The notes under the pieces were generated by a model. That model was not told the DNA's origin and made no database searches. It saw only the letters and a program-made list of their open reading frames with translations. 64,000 bases of DNA, taken from the NCBI GenBank assembly GCA_026929865.2, contig CM049404.1, positions 14,468,501 to 14,532,500 on the forward strand. Direction: 5' to 3'. This stretch comes from Hyperoplus lanceolatus (lineage: Eukaryota; Chordata; Actinopteri; Uranoscopiformes; Ammodytidae). A program made the position numbers and the translations under genes. Below, in pieces: positions 11,991 through 24,725 of the stretch (the stretch's first letter is position 1; every line of letters begins with the position of its first letter).

Positions 11991-12838
11991 TGATTTTGCT
12001 TAGAAATGGAAGGTTAGATATGGGCCTATCATTGTTCATGAGTGATGTATCTAGGTTTTTTTTTAGGAGTGGCTTGATGACTGTTTTCAGGGCCAACAAC
12101 AGCATTAGAGCCACATCCATATGCTTTGGTTATTTGAGACAACACATGAGGAATTCATACTCTTTGGTTGAGAGAACATTGCATAGTATTTACAGCCCCA
12201 GGAAAGTTAACTCAGATTGCTTACAGACATAGAGGTAGATGTATATATGTGGGAATGTGTATCTTAACATTTGCATATTGCATTGCTGTGTGAGTATTGT
12301 ATATGTATAGGTGACTTCTGGTATGTTCCCAGACACTCATGCATGTACGCCCATCACCAGACACAAAAATATGCACACCCCTTGTCTGTTTTTATATCTA
12401 CGTTCTACACAAAACTGGCTTGACAAGTTGTTGATGGTTCACTGGAATTCATTGCAACAGTTGTTTCAATGGATTCCATGGAAGAGCTTTGTTATCAAAA
12501 AGATGCACGTGCATACTTCTGACATGCACGCAAAACAGGAAGTTGTATGAGTACATGAAAACGCAGTCGTGGGAAGGTCGGCACAGACACTCCGATAGTA
12601 TTACTGGGCTGAGCAGCAAATACAGATGCTTTCATCATTGGGTCATATGCTCAATCACCATTGTTTAAACTCACTATTTGATAGACAGGAACTTAACAGA
12701 CAATCAAATATGGTAATCTCACTGAGTACAACTTTAATGTAGATCGTCAGTGCATCAATACATTATGTAACATCAAACAAAACAAACAATTTGAAAATTC
12801 ACAAGAATGACTACGACAAATGCTTTTTTCTGCTTTAA

Positions 12839-13422
12839 CCCATTGATGACTATGGCAATCTAGGATGATGTCCTAATGCTGAGGGTTTTCTGAAAAATAG
12901 TACGAATTGTCAAGTCTACCAAAACTTTAATATCTAAGCCTGTGTAGCACATAGAAACATGAAATAAAATACATTTAAAAGTTAAGGTTCACAGGTTTTA
13001 TTTAAACATCTCCCTTAGCTTACAAACCAACAAATATTTCAAAAATCGTCAAAATTAGATGAATTAGAAAATTATTAAATATTGTTAATAAATAGATGAA
13101 TGTGTTGTGTGATTTTCGTCAGTAGTGTATAGTAGACCTTGATTCTGCACCAAACGCCACTAACTGTTCCTCCGACATAGCGGGTATTTTTTTATTATTT
13201 TGTTTTATTTTTTATTTTTTATTTTTTTGATTGACGTGATTTTCGGCAAACCACACAACTTTTGGGTGGTCACGTGGTCTTAAAAAAATCAACAAAAACC
13301 ACCTCATGTGTATTTGATCCAATGACAGTGCATTCTATGCTGGGAATGCCATGAAAATTAGATAAAGTATCAATGTGGCGATGCAGCATCAGGAGGAGAG
13401 CAATGTGACGAAGATCAATGGG
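12839..13422. mobile_element. piggyBac-like MITE, 584 bp
   Basis: Flanked by TTAA at 12835-12838 and 13423-13426. The ends are inverted: CCCATTGATGACT at the left, and the complement of CCCATTGATCTTCG at the right. TTAA target sites with CCC...GGG termini are the piggyBac signature. No open frame is present, so it is non-autonomous. Confidence 0.75.
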
Positions 13423-13975
13423 TTAAGCCAAGTCTTGTCTTTTCGCAGCCATTCCCACAATATCCGCAACCCACACACCCAACTGAACAACCACAGCTCT
13501 TTGTGTCTCTCTTTTTCGTCTTGCTGATCTATTTGTCATGTGCTATTGTCTAGCAAAACTCCTCATCTTAGAAGAATGTAGGCTACATATTGTCTAAATT
13601 GTACAGCTGTGGAATTAATTCTCCATTTCATATGTGACTGGCTGGTACATGGAAGAGAGCACTGCCAAAGTTTCTACTGCAGTTCCATTGAACTGGGCGT
13701 GCCTTGTCTTTTTTGTTGTTGATGTAATGCACAACAGTTTCCAAATAAAATGAAACAACGGACCAGCAAAAGTATAACAAAGAAAATGGATTACTCATGA
13801 CTGCTATGAATTATGTGTCATGGGCTTTTGTATGAATTCAAGTTTTCAAGAAAACAAATTGAACTGAAAACATCAATGTGATAGGCTGCCATTTTCCCAG
13901 TAAGGTTTCATTTAGAGATGTGTTGCCTCCGTCTCTCTTAATTTAGTATTTATGCGTTTGGTTATGTGCGTTGTA

Positions 13976-14372
13976 ATTAGGGTGAATCTTTTGGATTTCG
14001 ATTTTGATTCCTGGGGTCACAATTCGATTCAAAACGATTCCCGATTCAAAATCGATTTCTGGATTCAGTTCAAAAGAGGATTTCAGGATCTATTTCCAGT
14101 CCACTGTGTGCAAAGAGACATTGTGGCAAATTATGGCATGAAATCAAATTAAAGTCCATGTCTTATTAATCTTCATTTAAATATATTTTAATGTTAAGCT
14201 TGTAATGCATGTTATTTTAAGTCATGTCAACATTTCCGGCGGCAGCAAAAGACATATTTAAAAGAAAAAAAAACATTTTACATCGATTTTGGCATACTAT
14301 AAATCGAATTAAAATCGCAGGAGATAAGAATCACGATTTTTACGTGGATCGATTTTTTGTGGCAACACTAGC
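13976..14372. repeat. probable interspersed repeat rich in GATTCGATT words
   Basis: Both ends carry many copies of words such as ATTCGATT and AAAATCG in opposite orientations, a pattern seen in several fish MITEs. I could not define exact termini or a target duplication. Confidence 0.35.
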
Positions 14373-14524
14373 CAATCCCAAAGTAAATGTTTTCCTTCTT
14401 CAGTTTTACGACTTATCACAAAGTCTCTGAAGTGTATTGTTTGTGTGACTATAAATAGAATAGGTTGTACCTAGAGTTAACTAAGTTTTAATTTTCAGAT
14501 TTTCACCTCATACCATATCCATGT

Positions 14525-17500
14525 TTATAATTCAGGATTGATAACTTGATGAGAAATATCAAAACATATTTTACTTTTTTTAATGTAGTGTGTGGAGTGT
14601 TCATACTTCCCCTCATCTGGCTTTCCGATTGGATGGGAGTAGCTGTTACAAGCATTTCCGTTACACATTTGGTTTGTCTTGGCACTTATTTCACTAGGCA
14701 TGCAGATTGAGGCAAGCTTATAGAAATGGAAATCTAGGTCCATGTCTGGGTCAAAAGGAATCTCAGAGACATAGATGGCATCGAGGTCGGTGCTGTTGTG
14801 TGCGTCCCCCTCCACAGCATACACATGAGGAGCATAATCACCCAACTCCTCTCCTGGTGCCTCCAGCTTGTACAACATCTACAGTATACATAGGAGTCAA
14901 AAAAGACAAGAAAAGGAGAATACTTAAATGGAAAATGGACTCCACTTATATAGCGCTTTTCCCTGGTTTTTCACAGACCATAAGCGCATTACATTGTTAT
15001 GCACAAATTCACACACACATTCATACACCAATAGCAGCAGATAACACGCAGGGTGCAAGCTAACTATCGTGGGCAATTTAGGGTCTTGCCCTGGGACATT
15101 TTGACATGTGGCGAGGAGACGGAGACTGGGGATCGAACCATCGACCCTGGAACCCAGTGGACGACCGCCCTACACGCTTCGCCACAGCTGACCATTTAAA
15201 AAAATTATATTTTTTCAAAATATTGAATTACACTAGCATTGTAAGATTAATCAAATTATTGTCATCACCTTTTGTAGTACTTTGAGTAGAAATTGATGCG
15301 AAGTACCACTCGCTTGATTTGCAGAAAACTGACTGTGTCCCTTCAGCTCACTCTGGAAAATCAGAGACAGATAGTTATATTGTTTAGTAAATAGAATCCA
15401 AAGTCCAACAAAAAGTTAAACTCTATTGATATTAATAAGAACATTTCACAGGAAAACAACTCATATTTGTGAAGATGACAGTACCATGGCCTTAGAGTTT
15501 TTGTGATGATTTCTTGTTCTCATGTTTGATGAAGCACCCATTGACTGAAAAGAATAAATCATTTCTGGTTAATATTGTACATTCTGGCAGCTTTTGGAAT
15601 ATGGTAGAATTTAATGAACTGCAACATGTCATTATCCAGTAACATTTTTGACATCTCCCTCTTTAAACTTTAAAGCATTACTCAGATTTAATAATAATTT
15701 TTCTCAGTACCGAACGCATAAAGCTCCAACGTGTAGATTCTTGTCCCATGAAGCCTGAGTAGACTGAGCGGGCTCGTACTGCATCACTTGCTGAGTCTGT
15801 TATCGACTGGGGGATTAAAACACACAGACATGTAAAGCCATGAAAACACCACACTTTTGAAAAGTATATATAAATATATACATAATATATAATATGTTTT
15901 CATAATGTCCATTACAACAACAAGGTTAATGTTGTTACACAACAATACTAAAACACAATATTGAAAATCATATGTTCTGTACCCCATGCCAACAATTCCT
16001 TTGTTGATCTTGGTTATCAGTTTTGGATGTGCCTTGTTCTGTTGTCTTAATGATTTTAGTGAGTGACTACAAAAGAAAAGAAAATACATTTCAATTCAAG
16101 TCATGACGACACATAACTGAAAAATGTAATTAGTGCCCATTTTGCTTTATGCAGGACAGATAAGGATGTGTGCTTAAATGTATGTATAATTTAAATCACT
16201 CACCACCGTCTTCCCCGTCTTTATTTGAACTTGACTGTATCCTGGGTCTGGTGCCACAAACGCCACCTGGTGAAAAGTAGATTCCAGTCATAAGTTCCTA
16301 CAGCAACATGTCCAATATTCTTCAGTTATACGGCTGTAGAATTAACTCTTATTAAGAGTCAGTTAGACAAAATAAAAATGACTTTACTGATCTTACTTAT
16401 ATTTAAAAGAAACAAGCACATTTATCTTTTGGACTTTAAAGTCAGCTCGAAGAAAATGAAAAACAAGCCAACAGTGTTTGTAGCCAACGGCAATTTACAA
16501 GTACAGATAATTTTTTGATATAAGTATTTACTTTGCAGTCGTCTCCCGGTTTCTCAGTGTTAGACTTGATCAAAATTTGTTCTGCAACATCGGCAACACC
16601 TGGCATCCGTACGAACTCTGGCCTCCGTGTCACCATGCAAGCCAAAAGTAGCATACCTTGGACGCAAAGACATCACACACAAATCATATCATACAGTGTT
16701 TTGTCCTAAATCTGTCCCCTTTTATTTGAGGGAGGGCTCATGACCAAAATGTTAAATTGTTGTATAATGTGCCAGTTTAGAGAAAGTGTTTTATTGTTCA
16801 ATGTTTGTGTATACATTTTTTTATTTTTATTTAACTCAAAATAAAGCATTCTTAATCACAATGATCTAGTATTTTAGCCATGCATTGTACCTGCTAACAG
16901 TAGTATGCTGAAAAAAAATATCCCAAGTGCTGCTACTCCTATAGCAGCAGTTTTGAGGGAGTGACAGTCTGGCATTGCTGGGTTTAGGCAGCTACATACA
17001 GTAATTGACAGGTTGTGGACAGCTGACTTCTCCTGACGGTCAGACACTTTGAGCTGAAACTCAAATTGTCCTGCGTGAACTGTGTTGTCTTTCACCAGGT
17101 TTACCATATACCCTGTACATCCAAAATGAATTATCAGATTATTAGAATTTGTTGTGACACATTGCTTTTACACTTAAGAGTTTGGTTAAATATGACATTG
17201 CTTTCTCAAGCTATATGATCCTGGCGGGCTACGTTTGAACCCCAAAGGAGTTGTCAGAACTAGAGCTTACCTTGCTCAGAGTCAAGACTCCACTTTCCCT
17301 CAACGTCACCCATAAGCATGAAGCGGAAAGGTCCACCGTAGACTCCTTCATCCAGGTCCAAGGCTGTTATGTTGGCTAGAGAGGATCCATTGGATTGGCA
17401 AATGACTATCGAACTTGCAGCAAGGGAGGGAGCATTGTCATTCTCATCGGAAATATGGATGTTAAGGGTTGCAGTGCTTGTCAATGGAGGATTTCCTGAA

Positions 17501-20500
17501 GAGCAGAAACACATTTTGTACGTTTTCAGTAATGTAATAAAGATAATCTGATTGATAGCACATCCAATGTGTAAAGAAAACTCCAGGGCATACCATCATC
17601 AACAGCATATATTGTGACATAATAGATATTGTCTTTCACATAGGACGACTCTCGGTCTATGGTCTTAATCGTGGTTATTTTTCCAGTGGTGTGATCCACC
17701 GTGACCCAGTCAGCTGGATCCTCACCTTTTATGTAACTGAAACACAGATGTGTTGTGTGTTACACATTTCTGACATACTAATGTGGAATGGTGTTGTTCT
17801 GTACAATGGGCAGGCAACCAGTATTTCCTTGACTTACACAAATGTGTTTGCACTGCCGATGTCAGGGTCTCTAGCTTCAAATGTCCCCAGATAGTGTCCA
17901 ACCTTAACGCCCTCACTCAACACAATGTGTTGGTTAGGTTTGTCGAAGATTGGAGGCTCATTGACATCCTCCACAGCCACTGTCACATCGAGGGTAGACA
18001 CAGCTAGTGTCTCTGTCCAAGTTGCACCACTAGTAGTGACTACTTCCCAAAGACCAGTTGCTCTTTGACTCACAACTTTGCATGTGTACATAGGGATTTC
18101 GTTTTCCACACTGATAGTCAAATTCTTCAGTTGAGTTTCCTCATAGTCCAGGTACTGTAAAATAAGTGAAGTTGGTTTAAAGACAAACATTGCAATTCAT
18201 TCCACTATACCAATATAACTTCACATCATAGATCATAAGGCTTTTTTAAAGTGGTTTCTTCAAGACAGTACTTAAAATCGTAAATCATAAGCTTGTTTTG
18301 GAAGGGACTCAGGGAGTTACCATTTCTGAAAGATGCGACAGAAGTTAAAATGGTTGAATTATAAAGAAAACATTTTTTTTTCTGTATTTGCACTGAATAA
18401 TTATTAGGCAATAGTTAGAAAAGATAAATATATGTGTCATCAGACAAAATACCTTTTCCACATACAGCAGTCCCTCATTTGTCTCTGGGTCAGTAGTGAT
18501 GTTGAAGTTGTTATTTGTATCTCCTCGGATTTGATATTTAGCTCTCCAGGCCGCTGTACCTTTGCTGTCTTGGTCTGTTACTTGCAGACGTGAAACAAGA
18601 ACATCTTCATCTCCTTCCTTCACCTTCCCTGGTCCCTTAAGTTAAGAAAAACAATGACATTTTATGATTGAAAAAATAAATGGTATTACAGGCAACAGCT
18701 GTCAATGCCTTTCTCAAGGTCTTTGAAATAAGTAACTGCTCACTGTTTGTCCTGTAATCATGGGAAGATGGTTATTGCCATCTTCTATGTCGATGATGAT
18801 GGTGCAGGAGCTGGACAGCTTTACTTTATCTCCTGTGTCTTTGGCCTCAACTATTATGGAGTATTTATTTGCTTTCTAAAAAAAAAATTAACACATTTGA
18901 ACCGTCCACATTATTGACAACTAAGGAGATAGAATTTCAAATGTCAACAGATTTGATGTTCTTGCTTTGAGAATGAAGTAAAGAGTCCTCTCACCGTATG
19001 GTCTAAACACCCGTGAAATGAAATGGTTCCAGTTTGAGTACCAGTCATCTCGGTTAAGATGAACTCCATACCTTGTGGAGTGGGAGAGACTGACACTATT
19101 TTGAAACCAAATTTTCCATTTTTCCCAGAGTCTTGGTCACTTGCCCTAAACGTAATCAATTCAGTGCCTGTCGGTATCAGAGGATAGTATGTGTTTTTTT
19201 CATTAGTCATTGAGATTCACAAAACAAACAGTTTAAGCCTTTGTGAATGGTAGAAGTTTAGATTACATCAGAAAACTGTCAAAGATGTGCACGTTGGTTA
19301 CCTTGTGCTGTTGACTCTTTAATGCTGATCTTGTACATTTCAGAGTCAAACTTTGGACTGTTGTCGTTTGAGTCGATGACGATTATTTCCATGCCCAACT
19401 GTGTGTCTACAATTTCATTTACTGCATCGACTGCCTGAAATGTTAGCTGTCATGCAAAGTCCAGAAGTGTAAAACAATTAAACACTGTACCATGCTCCAC
19501 TGACCAAGCGAACTGATTCACACGTGCACACACACACACACGCTTTCAAGGGGATTTTAATAATCTTCTTTTAAATTGGTTCAAACCTTTAATACAGGGA
19601 ATTTCTCAAAGTCCAAGGGTCCATGGACAGTGATCTCTCCTGTGTCTTTGTCAATCGCCAATATGCCTTTGGGTTCCACATCAACACCTTGACCATGTAT
19701 TTTGAAAAGTGTGAGGCTCTTCTCAATTTTAACCTGTAGGGAGTTAAAGCACATCAACCAACTCTGTAATGATCTTCTTGCATCTTGTCATATGTTCTAT
19801 TCATACCAATCCACTGGTAGATACTCACTGTGCCCAGTGAATATGGGAAAGGTCCTTTATAGCCTTCATCAATTGTATAGGAATCAATGATCCAGCTTCT
19901 TTTTTGTCGCTGTAAAATTTCTGAACCTAATCCCTGGACTCCCAAACACTGCAAACGAAAAAGAATATACATATATGAAGTCACTAACTTACATTTTATC
20001 AAGTGCATATTGCTGTTTAATGATTCAAATTGTAATTTACAAACTTTCTTTAAATTTGTAATAATTAGATCTGAATGCAGTGTAAAACCAATCGCTCAGT
20101 ATGTGGGTCATTATAACATATTTTCCAGAACAACACTTTAAAGGTCAAAGAGACAAAACAATACTCTATAATGTTGATAGACATGGCCTGCATCTGCTGC
20201 ATTATGACATGAATAATAATATAAAATGTAATTTGGAATTATTGAATTGTCTTAATTTGTATAGCTGTTCTGATCATTGACCTGAAAAAACAAAACATGA
20301 ATAGATCTACACTGTTTTATGCCTCATGTGTATTATTCTTTAAATTCTTGGTTATTGAGTTTTTTTGTGCAGGTTTTCATAATAAATCTTACAGCAGTTT
20401 ATAATATAACCAATCATGTTTGCATCTAAGGTAGAAGTAAGCATCAAGTCAGTGTCATTTGAAAGATTTGTTTATCCTTTTCTCAACAACACAACAAGAT

Positions 20501-20546
20501 AGATACTTACCAGTACCATGAAAAGACTGAGTTGTTTCATCGCCAT
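14525..20546 (-). CDS. cdh26: cadherin-26-like protein, paralogue A
   Basis: Type-I membrane cadherin; known relatives mediate calcium-dependent cell adhesion in epithelia. Eighteen exons, 5' to 3': 20511-20546, 19829-19948, 19587-19733, 19302-19434, 18995-19167, 18744-18875, 18453-18635, 17838-18154, 17594-17736, 17271-17495, 16891-17112, 16532-16656, 16204-16266, 15983-16066, 15711-15806, 15485-15544, 15269-15352, 14525-14878. All phases fit: 2697 bp, 898 aa. Signal peptide at residues 1-17 or so ([13 protein letters not shown]). Furin site RQKR at 26-29 leaves mature SW, so Trp2 of strand-swap binding is kept. Linker motifs are [22 protein letters not shown] (degenerate), [10 protein letters not shown] and [12 protein letters not shown] cysteine-rich membrane-proximal [11 protein letters not shown] precedes a transmembrane helix near 594-621. 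The tail of about 277 residues lacks clear p120 and beta-catenin motifs. A SINE sits in the last intron. The symbol marks the family; orthology to a particular fish copy is not established. Confidence 0.93.
14943..15193 (-). mobile_element. tRNA-derived SINE in last intron of cadherin gene A
   Basis: Read on the minus strand, the segment starts with a tRNA-like head ending in a B-box-like GGTTCGATCCC. It then runs through AATGTGTGTGTGAATTTGTG to a body ending near CGCTATATAAGT. It shares its head type with the copy at 37545-37782. It lies between the last two coding exons and does not touch either. Confidence 0.7.
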
Positions 20547-21204
20547 AGTATATCCAGTTCATGTGTTGTTGTAGATTGTTAGTGCCTTGGATAAAATACT
20601 ATTCCTTGAATGCGCCTGAATGAAAGTTGGACTGCACGCCCGTGTGTGCTCTGGCTTTAAAATACCTGTTGGGGGAGGGCTTCTGTAAACACACGTTGTC
20701 ATATTTACCTTTCTGTTTCAGAAATATCTGAAAATGCAGTTTCTTGTTTTAATGTATGTTATAGAAGTTAATAAAGATTCCTGGTGAGCTTCCTCACTAA
20801 AAAGAAAGCTCATATTGACATATTTTTTTGCAATATCGGATTTTTTTTTCTTCAGGCAATCCATATCTAATAATGGACCTCATTTTTATCCTTTTTTTAT
20901 CCATTTTCACAAAGTTATTTTACAACAAAAATATTCAAAGGGTCTGTTTTGGTCTGAATTACCAGCTTTAAACGTTGTCATTGTAGAAAGGAGCAATATG
21001 AAATAAGAAAAATAATTAGGAGTAGGACTTGGGTTAAGACAAAATACAGTTTCACAAAAAGTTGTTGTGGTTTCACAATTTCATGATCAATGTAATCAGA
21101 TCAGACATCGTATCATTATGTGTGTGAGTTAAATTAATCCTGAACACTCTGGGTCTTCATATACCTAGAGCTATATCCCAGCCTCAACAGGGGAGTAAGT
21201 GAAG

Positions 21205-21385
21205 TTAAGTTTCTTTATTTGTCAATCTACATAAGGTACATGTGTCTCCACATATCCCCTTTCAATTTACCACACTTCGGAGGGGGTCAGAGCACAGGGC
21301 CATAGTACAGCACCCCTGGAGCAGTTTGGGGTTAAGTCCTTGCTCAAGGACACAATGGTAGAGATGGTGGACACTACACGTAATA
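21205..21385 (+). repeat. SINE-like interspersed repeat
   Basis: Contains GAGCAGTTTGGGGTTAAG and CCTTGCTCAAGGACACAATG, words shared by abundant fish interspersed repeats. The ends are not defined. Confidence 0.4.
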
Positions 21386-22403
21386 CCTAGTTTTACAAAA
21401 TTACACCCTCCTGTCCGGTACGCATTGCAAATCACCTGATGACAACATAATTAGCTCAGATAGCCCCATTGACTGAGTGCAGTAGAACAGAACTAATGCA
21501 TGACTCAGTTTAGGTGGAACTCTTGATCAGCATTGTTTTTATATGCTCCTGTGCGTACACCGTGTTGTTTGGAAAGCAGATAAAGAACTACACCATTTAC
21601 CAGCAGCTCTGATATAATCATTTCTCAAGAACTCAAGATAAGATCTGTTTTGATATGTTGGAGTCAAAACCTGTTTGTCATTCCTGTTAGACATCGTAAC
21701 CGGGATTATGGGCAATAAGAACTGCCACAGTTTTCGCGCAGCAAAGAGAAAAGCTCCCATGTGTTTTTGAGTGGATCAGGATTGAATGTTGAGTTAAATA
21801 TCACACATGTTTACAAATGATCTATCTAGCCCCTCGCTATAATTTCCGCACTTGTACGGTGTTCTGTCTTATTGTGCTCATCATTTGTGTATATTAAAAA
21901 AAAACAAAAAAAAACATTTGATGTACAGTATATTCAGTAATTGTCTGGGTCATGTGGCTGAATTGAACGTGTTTGATATTTGCATATTAGTCGCCGTGCC
22001 TCACTTGTAGCTTTGCTTAGTACATGAAGATACAAGTTCTGCTGCTCACTGATTAATTGGAATCCACTGTAACATTTGACATTTTATAGAGGGAAACAAA
22101 GAGAGGGAAAACAAAATATCAAAATAAATGTTAAATTTGACACCGGGATTGTTAACACTGTAATCTGGTCATGACGAAACCGTCATGTAGACAAAGTCTT
22201 TTAACAGTTCCAATACTTTAGACAGCCGCTGTCAATTGTTTGTCAGGAATCTATGGTGGGTTAGTTGACTCGGCACTCTACCCTTCCTCATTCATACCCT
22301 TTTCATCTTCTGCAATTCATGTCATTGTCTTCAGGTAGGGCTAGTAGTGTGCAAGTGTAGAAAAGGGATTGAATACAAGTAGTTAAAATGGTTAAAAACT
22401 TAA

Positions 22404-22760
22404 AGGGACACTGTGTAACATTTTAAGTAATTTATTAGCTAAAATCAATATCCTCATTCATAAATATGTCCTTATTGGTGTGAAAACACCTCTGCCAATA
22501 ATCTGAATAATACTCCTGAGCAGAGAATTTCAAATATCAATATACTGTACATTTTGTACATTGAGAGGGTAAGTCTTATGGAGGAATCCATGTTGGTTGG
22601 AATGTCATCAGGTGCATTGTTTAAAATGTAGAATTTTTCTTGTCCTTGAAGGCCACTTTAGCTTCTGTTATCATTCAAAAGGGGTGGGGTTACCCAGGGA
22701 GCGTTGCATTCTAGAACTTTCTAGAACTTACTTGATGATGTCATATTACACACTGCACCT
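22404..22760 (+). mobile_element. TTAA-flanked MITE, copy 1 (357 bp)
   Basis: TTAA at 22400-22403 and 22761-22764 flanks imperfect terminal inverted repeats: AGGGACACTGTGTAA at the left, and the complement of AGGTGCAGTGTGTAA at the right. A second family member lies at 60339-60915. The two agree from the left end to the word GGAATGTCATCAGGTGCATT, after which the core is inverted between copies. The target site suggests piggyBac-like mobilisation; this is inference. Confidence 0.75.
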
Positions 22761-22914
22761 TTAAGTAAACTTAAAACACTTTCATAGTATATAAATGGTC
22801 TTGACAATGTAAGAAAGTAAATAATTATTAATTAGTTTAGTACAATTTTTTTATAATTACTTCAACAAATCAACACTTGACCCAATATATTTCCCCCAAA
22901 AGGTGACGATCGGT

Positions 22915-24182
22915 CTATCTGTGAACACTGATCATATCGCCTGCTGTGTTTTGAAATGCCCCGTTTGCATAGAAGTGAAGCGCAATGAGCAGTTGCAAGG
23001 AGGGTGGCAGCGCTGCATTGCGGTCCGACATGAACTGTAAGTCCAGTGACAGCTCTTCTATTATTCCAAAAAGATCTCTCCTACAGAATCGAAACCTCTC
23101 AATCAGCTCCTCGTCATTATAAAGGTCCAATGCAGAGCCGGCCCGAGGCATAAGCGAACTAAGCGGCCGCTTAGGGCCCCCGACTGCCTGGGGGGCCCCC
23201 TAAAAAAATTTTTTTTTTTTTTTTTTTTTTTAGTTTGTGTGTATGATATTAACATCATACTATGCAAATGAGAGTTATCATACAAAAAAAGGAATAAAAT
23301 GTTTTGGTCTAGATAATTAATAGCCTAAAAATGTAATTAGTTCATCTCGGAGGAAATCCGAAATTATCTGATCATGTCACGTTCACATCCATGCACAGTG
23401 TGTATTGAGTTTATTTAAAAACATTTGGAAATGGGGCTGCCCTCAGTTGCCCATGCACTGTGTATAGTCTATAGCCTATGTCAGCCTTGTCTGTGGAAAA
23501 AGATACAGTAGCTGGATAACAGAGTTCTTCTGCTTCGTTCCTCACACTGCATTTAAATGCATTCACTATATTACAGAGAAATATGTCCCGTAAAAGAAAA
23601 AGAGCTCCAAGCCCAACCCATAATATTTTATTTTATATTAATATTTTTATGGAAAATCCATGTGTCCTTCTTCTATAGCTTCTAATTCATCTGACCCAGT
23701 GTCTCCAAATTATTTGTTCACACAAGATTTCTCAGATTTAGCCTCTTAATTTTCCTCTCAAAGTGCACCAGATTCATGCATTTCACTTTAAAAAGGTTAA
23801 AAAAATCTCCCGGGGGGCATACCCCCGGACCCCCCTAAGAGGGTCTGAATCTCGGCTGTCTAATTTTTTCGCACAGCCGTACAGTGGAGGCACTAGCGGA
23901 AAACACTGGGTGTGTGAATGATATTTAACAAAGATCTATAGTTTCAGCAGCGCTAACATTGGAGAGGGGCCCCCTAATCATATTTCGCTTAGGGCCCCCT
24001 GAAGGCTTGGGCCGGCTCTGGTCCAATGCATTGATTCTGTCCCTAATTACTCTTTCCCGTCTAAATGCCTGCTCTTTGCACAGCCTGTGTATCATACTCT
24101 GTAGAGTGGCGTTTTCTCCCGGAGGCCAAGGGAAGCCAGGCTTCCCTATTTTTAGGCTGTAGTTGTCATCCAATAAAAACAT
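22915..24182 (-). mobile_element. Harbinger (HARBI1-like) transposase remnant, interrupted
   Basis: Minus strand. The 5' part (about 24182 down to 24021) ends RRERVIRDRINALD and the 3' part (about 23124 down to 22915) continues LYNDEELIERFRFCRRDLFG and PPSLQLLIALHFYANGAFQN. Together these match the N-terminal region of Harbinger/HARBI1-type transposases (RRERVFRDR...DEE.I.RFRF...LQ.L.AL..FA.G.F). The two parts are separated by an 888-bp hAT-type insertion. The catalytic domain is absent, since the frame closes at 22915. It is a dead fragment. Confidence 0.8.
23133..24020. mobile_element. hAT-type non-autonomous element, 888 bp
   Basis: Perfect terminal inverted repeats CAGAGCCGGC / GCCGGCTCTG with an exact 8-bp target duplication, GTCCAATG, at 23125-23132 and 24021-24028. 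An 8-bp duplication plus CAGRG-type ends is the hAT signature. GC-rich subterminal repeats (CTTAGGGCCCCC) occur at both ends, with a T-run near 23210. No transposase frame is seen. It splits the Harbinger transposase between the INALD and LYNDE codons. Confidence 0.9.
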
Positions 24183-24518
24183 TTTTATTAACAGTTTCGG
24201 TAATTCTTTGGTGCTGTGTTGCTGTCATTTCTTCCCCATGTTTCTCCTCTCATTGAGCATTTCACAATGCGCGAAACAGCGCCCTTGGTGAAAAAAAAGA
24301 AAGAAGGATTGACCAATCAGGTGAGGCTATTGTCTTGACACTGCCCTCCTGTGATTGGTCAGGAGGGTGTCATGAGGGTGCCAAGGGAAGCCACTCGGCC
24401 CTTGGCTTCACACCAATCAAATCAAAGCATCATTATCAACGTCACTGAAATTTAACAACAATAACAATAGCGGGAGGTTAGCATGTTTGCATTGTTATCA
24501 TATTAGCAAGAACAGTTA

Positions 24519-24725
24519 TGGAGGGTGGAGATTTTGAGTATTTAGTAAAAAATTATTTTACCAAACTGCCAATTGAGGAGCCATTAAAAATCTAATCTGA
24601 CGGCAGGCCAATGCCTGTGGAGAGAAAGAAAGTTTATCGCACATTCAGGGAGGAGAACTATGTCCGCACAGAGTGGCTAGCTGGTAGCGGCAATCTTCAG
24701 CTAATGGCCTTCCTCTACAAATAGT
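24519..24725 (+). mobile_element. hAT-type transposase N-terminal remnant
   Basis: Plus strand reading MEGGDFEYLVKNYFTKLPI..., a stop, then PMPVERKKVYRTFREENYVR and EWLAG. This resembles the start of zinc-finger (TTF-type/ZMYM-like) hAT transposases of fish, with an in-frame stop near codon 26 and closure at 24723. The word CCCCAAGCCACGCCACT near 25360 may be the other end of the same element. Confidence 0.5.

Larger units (their letters stand above)
9343..14524. other. intergenic DNA between mtg2 and cadherin gene A
   Basis: The two genes converge here. No conserved coding exon was recognised. Contents: the mtg2 3' UTR, a LINE/SINE-type tail ending in TCTA repeats near 10915, a perfect hairpin (11528-11592) beside an L2-like LINE fragment, a piggyBac-like MITE (12839-13422), and a repeat rich in GATTCGATT words near 13980-14370. 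Bases near 11990-12110 also look like an interspersed fish repeat of unknown type. Confidence 0.55.
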
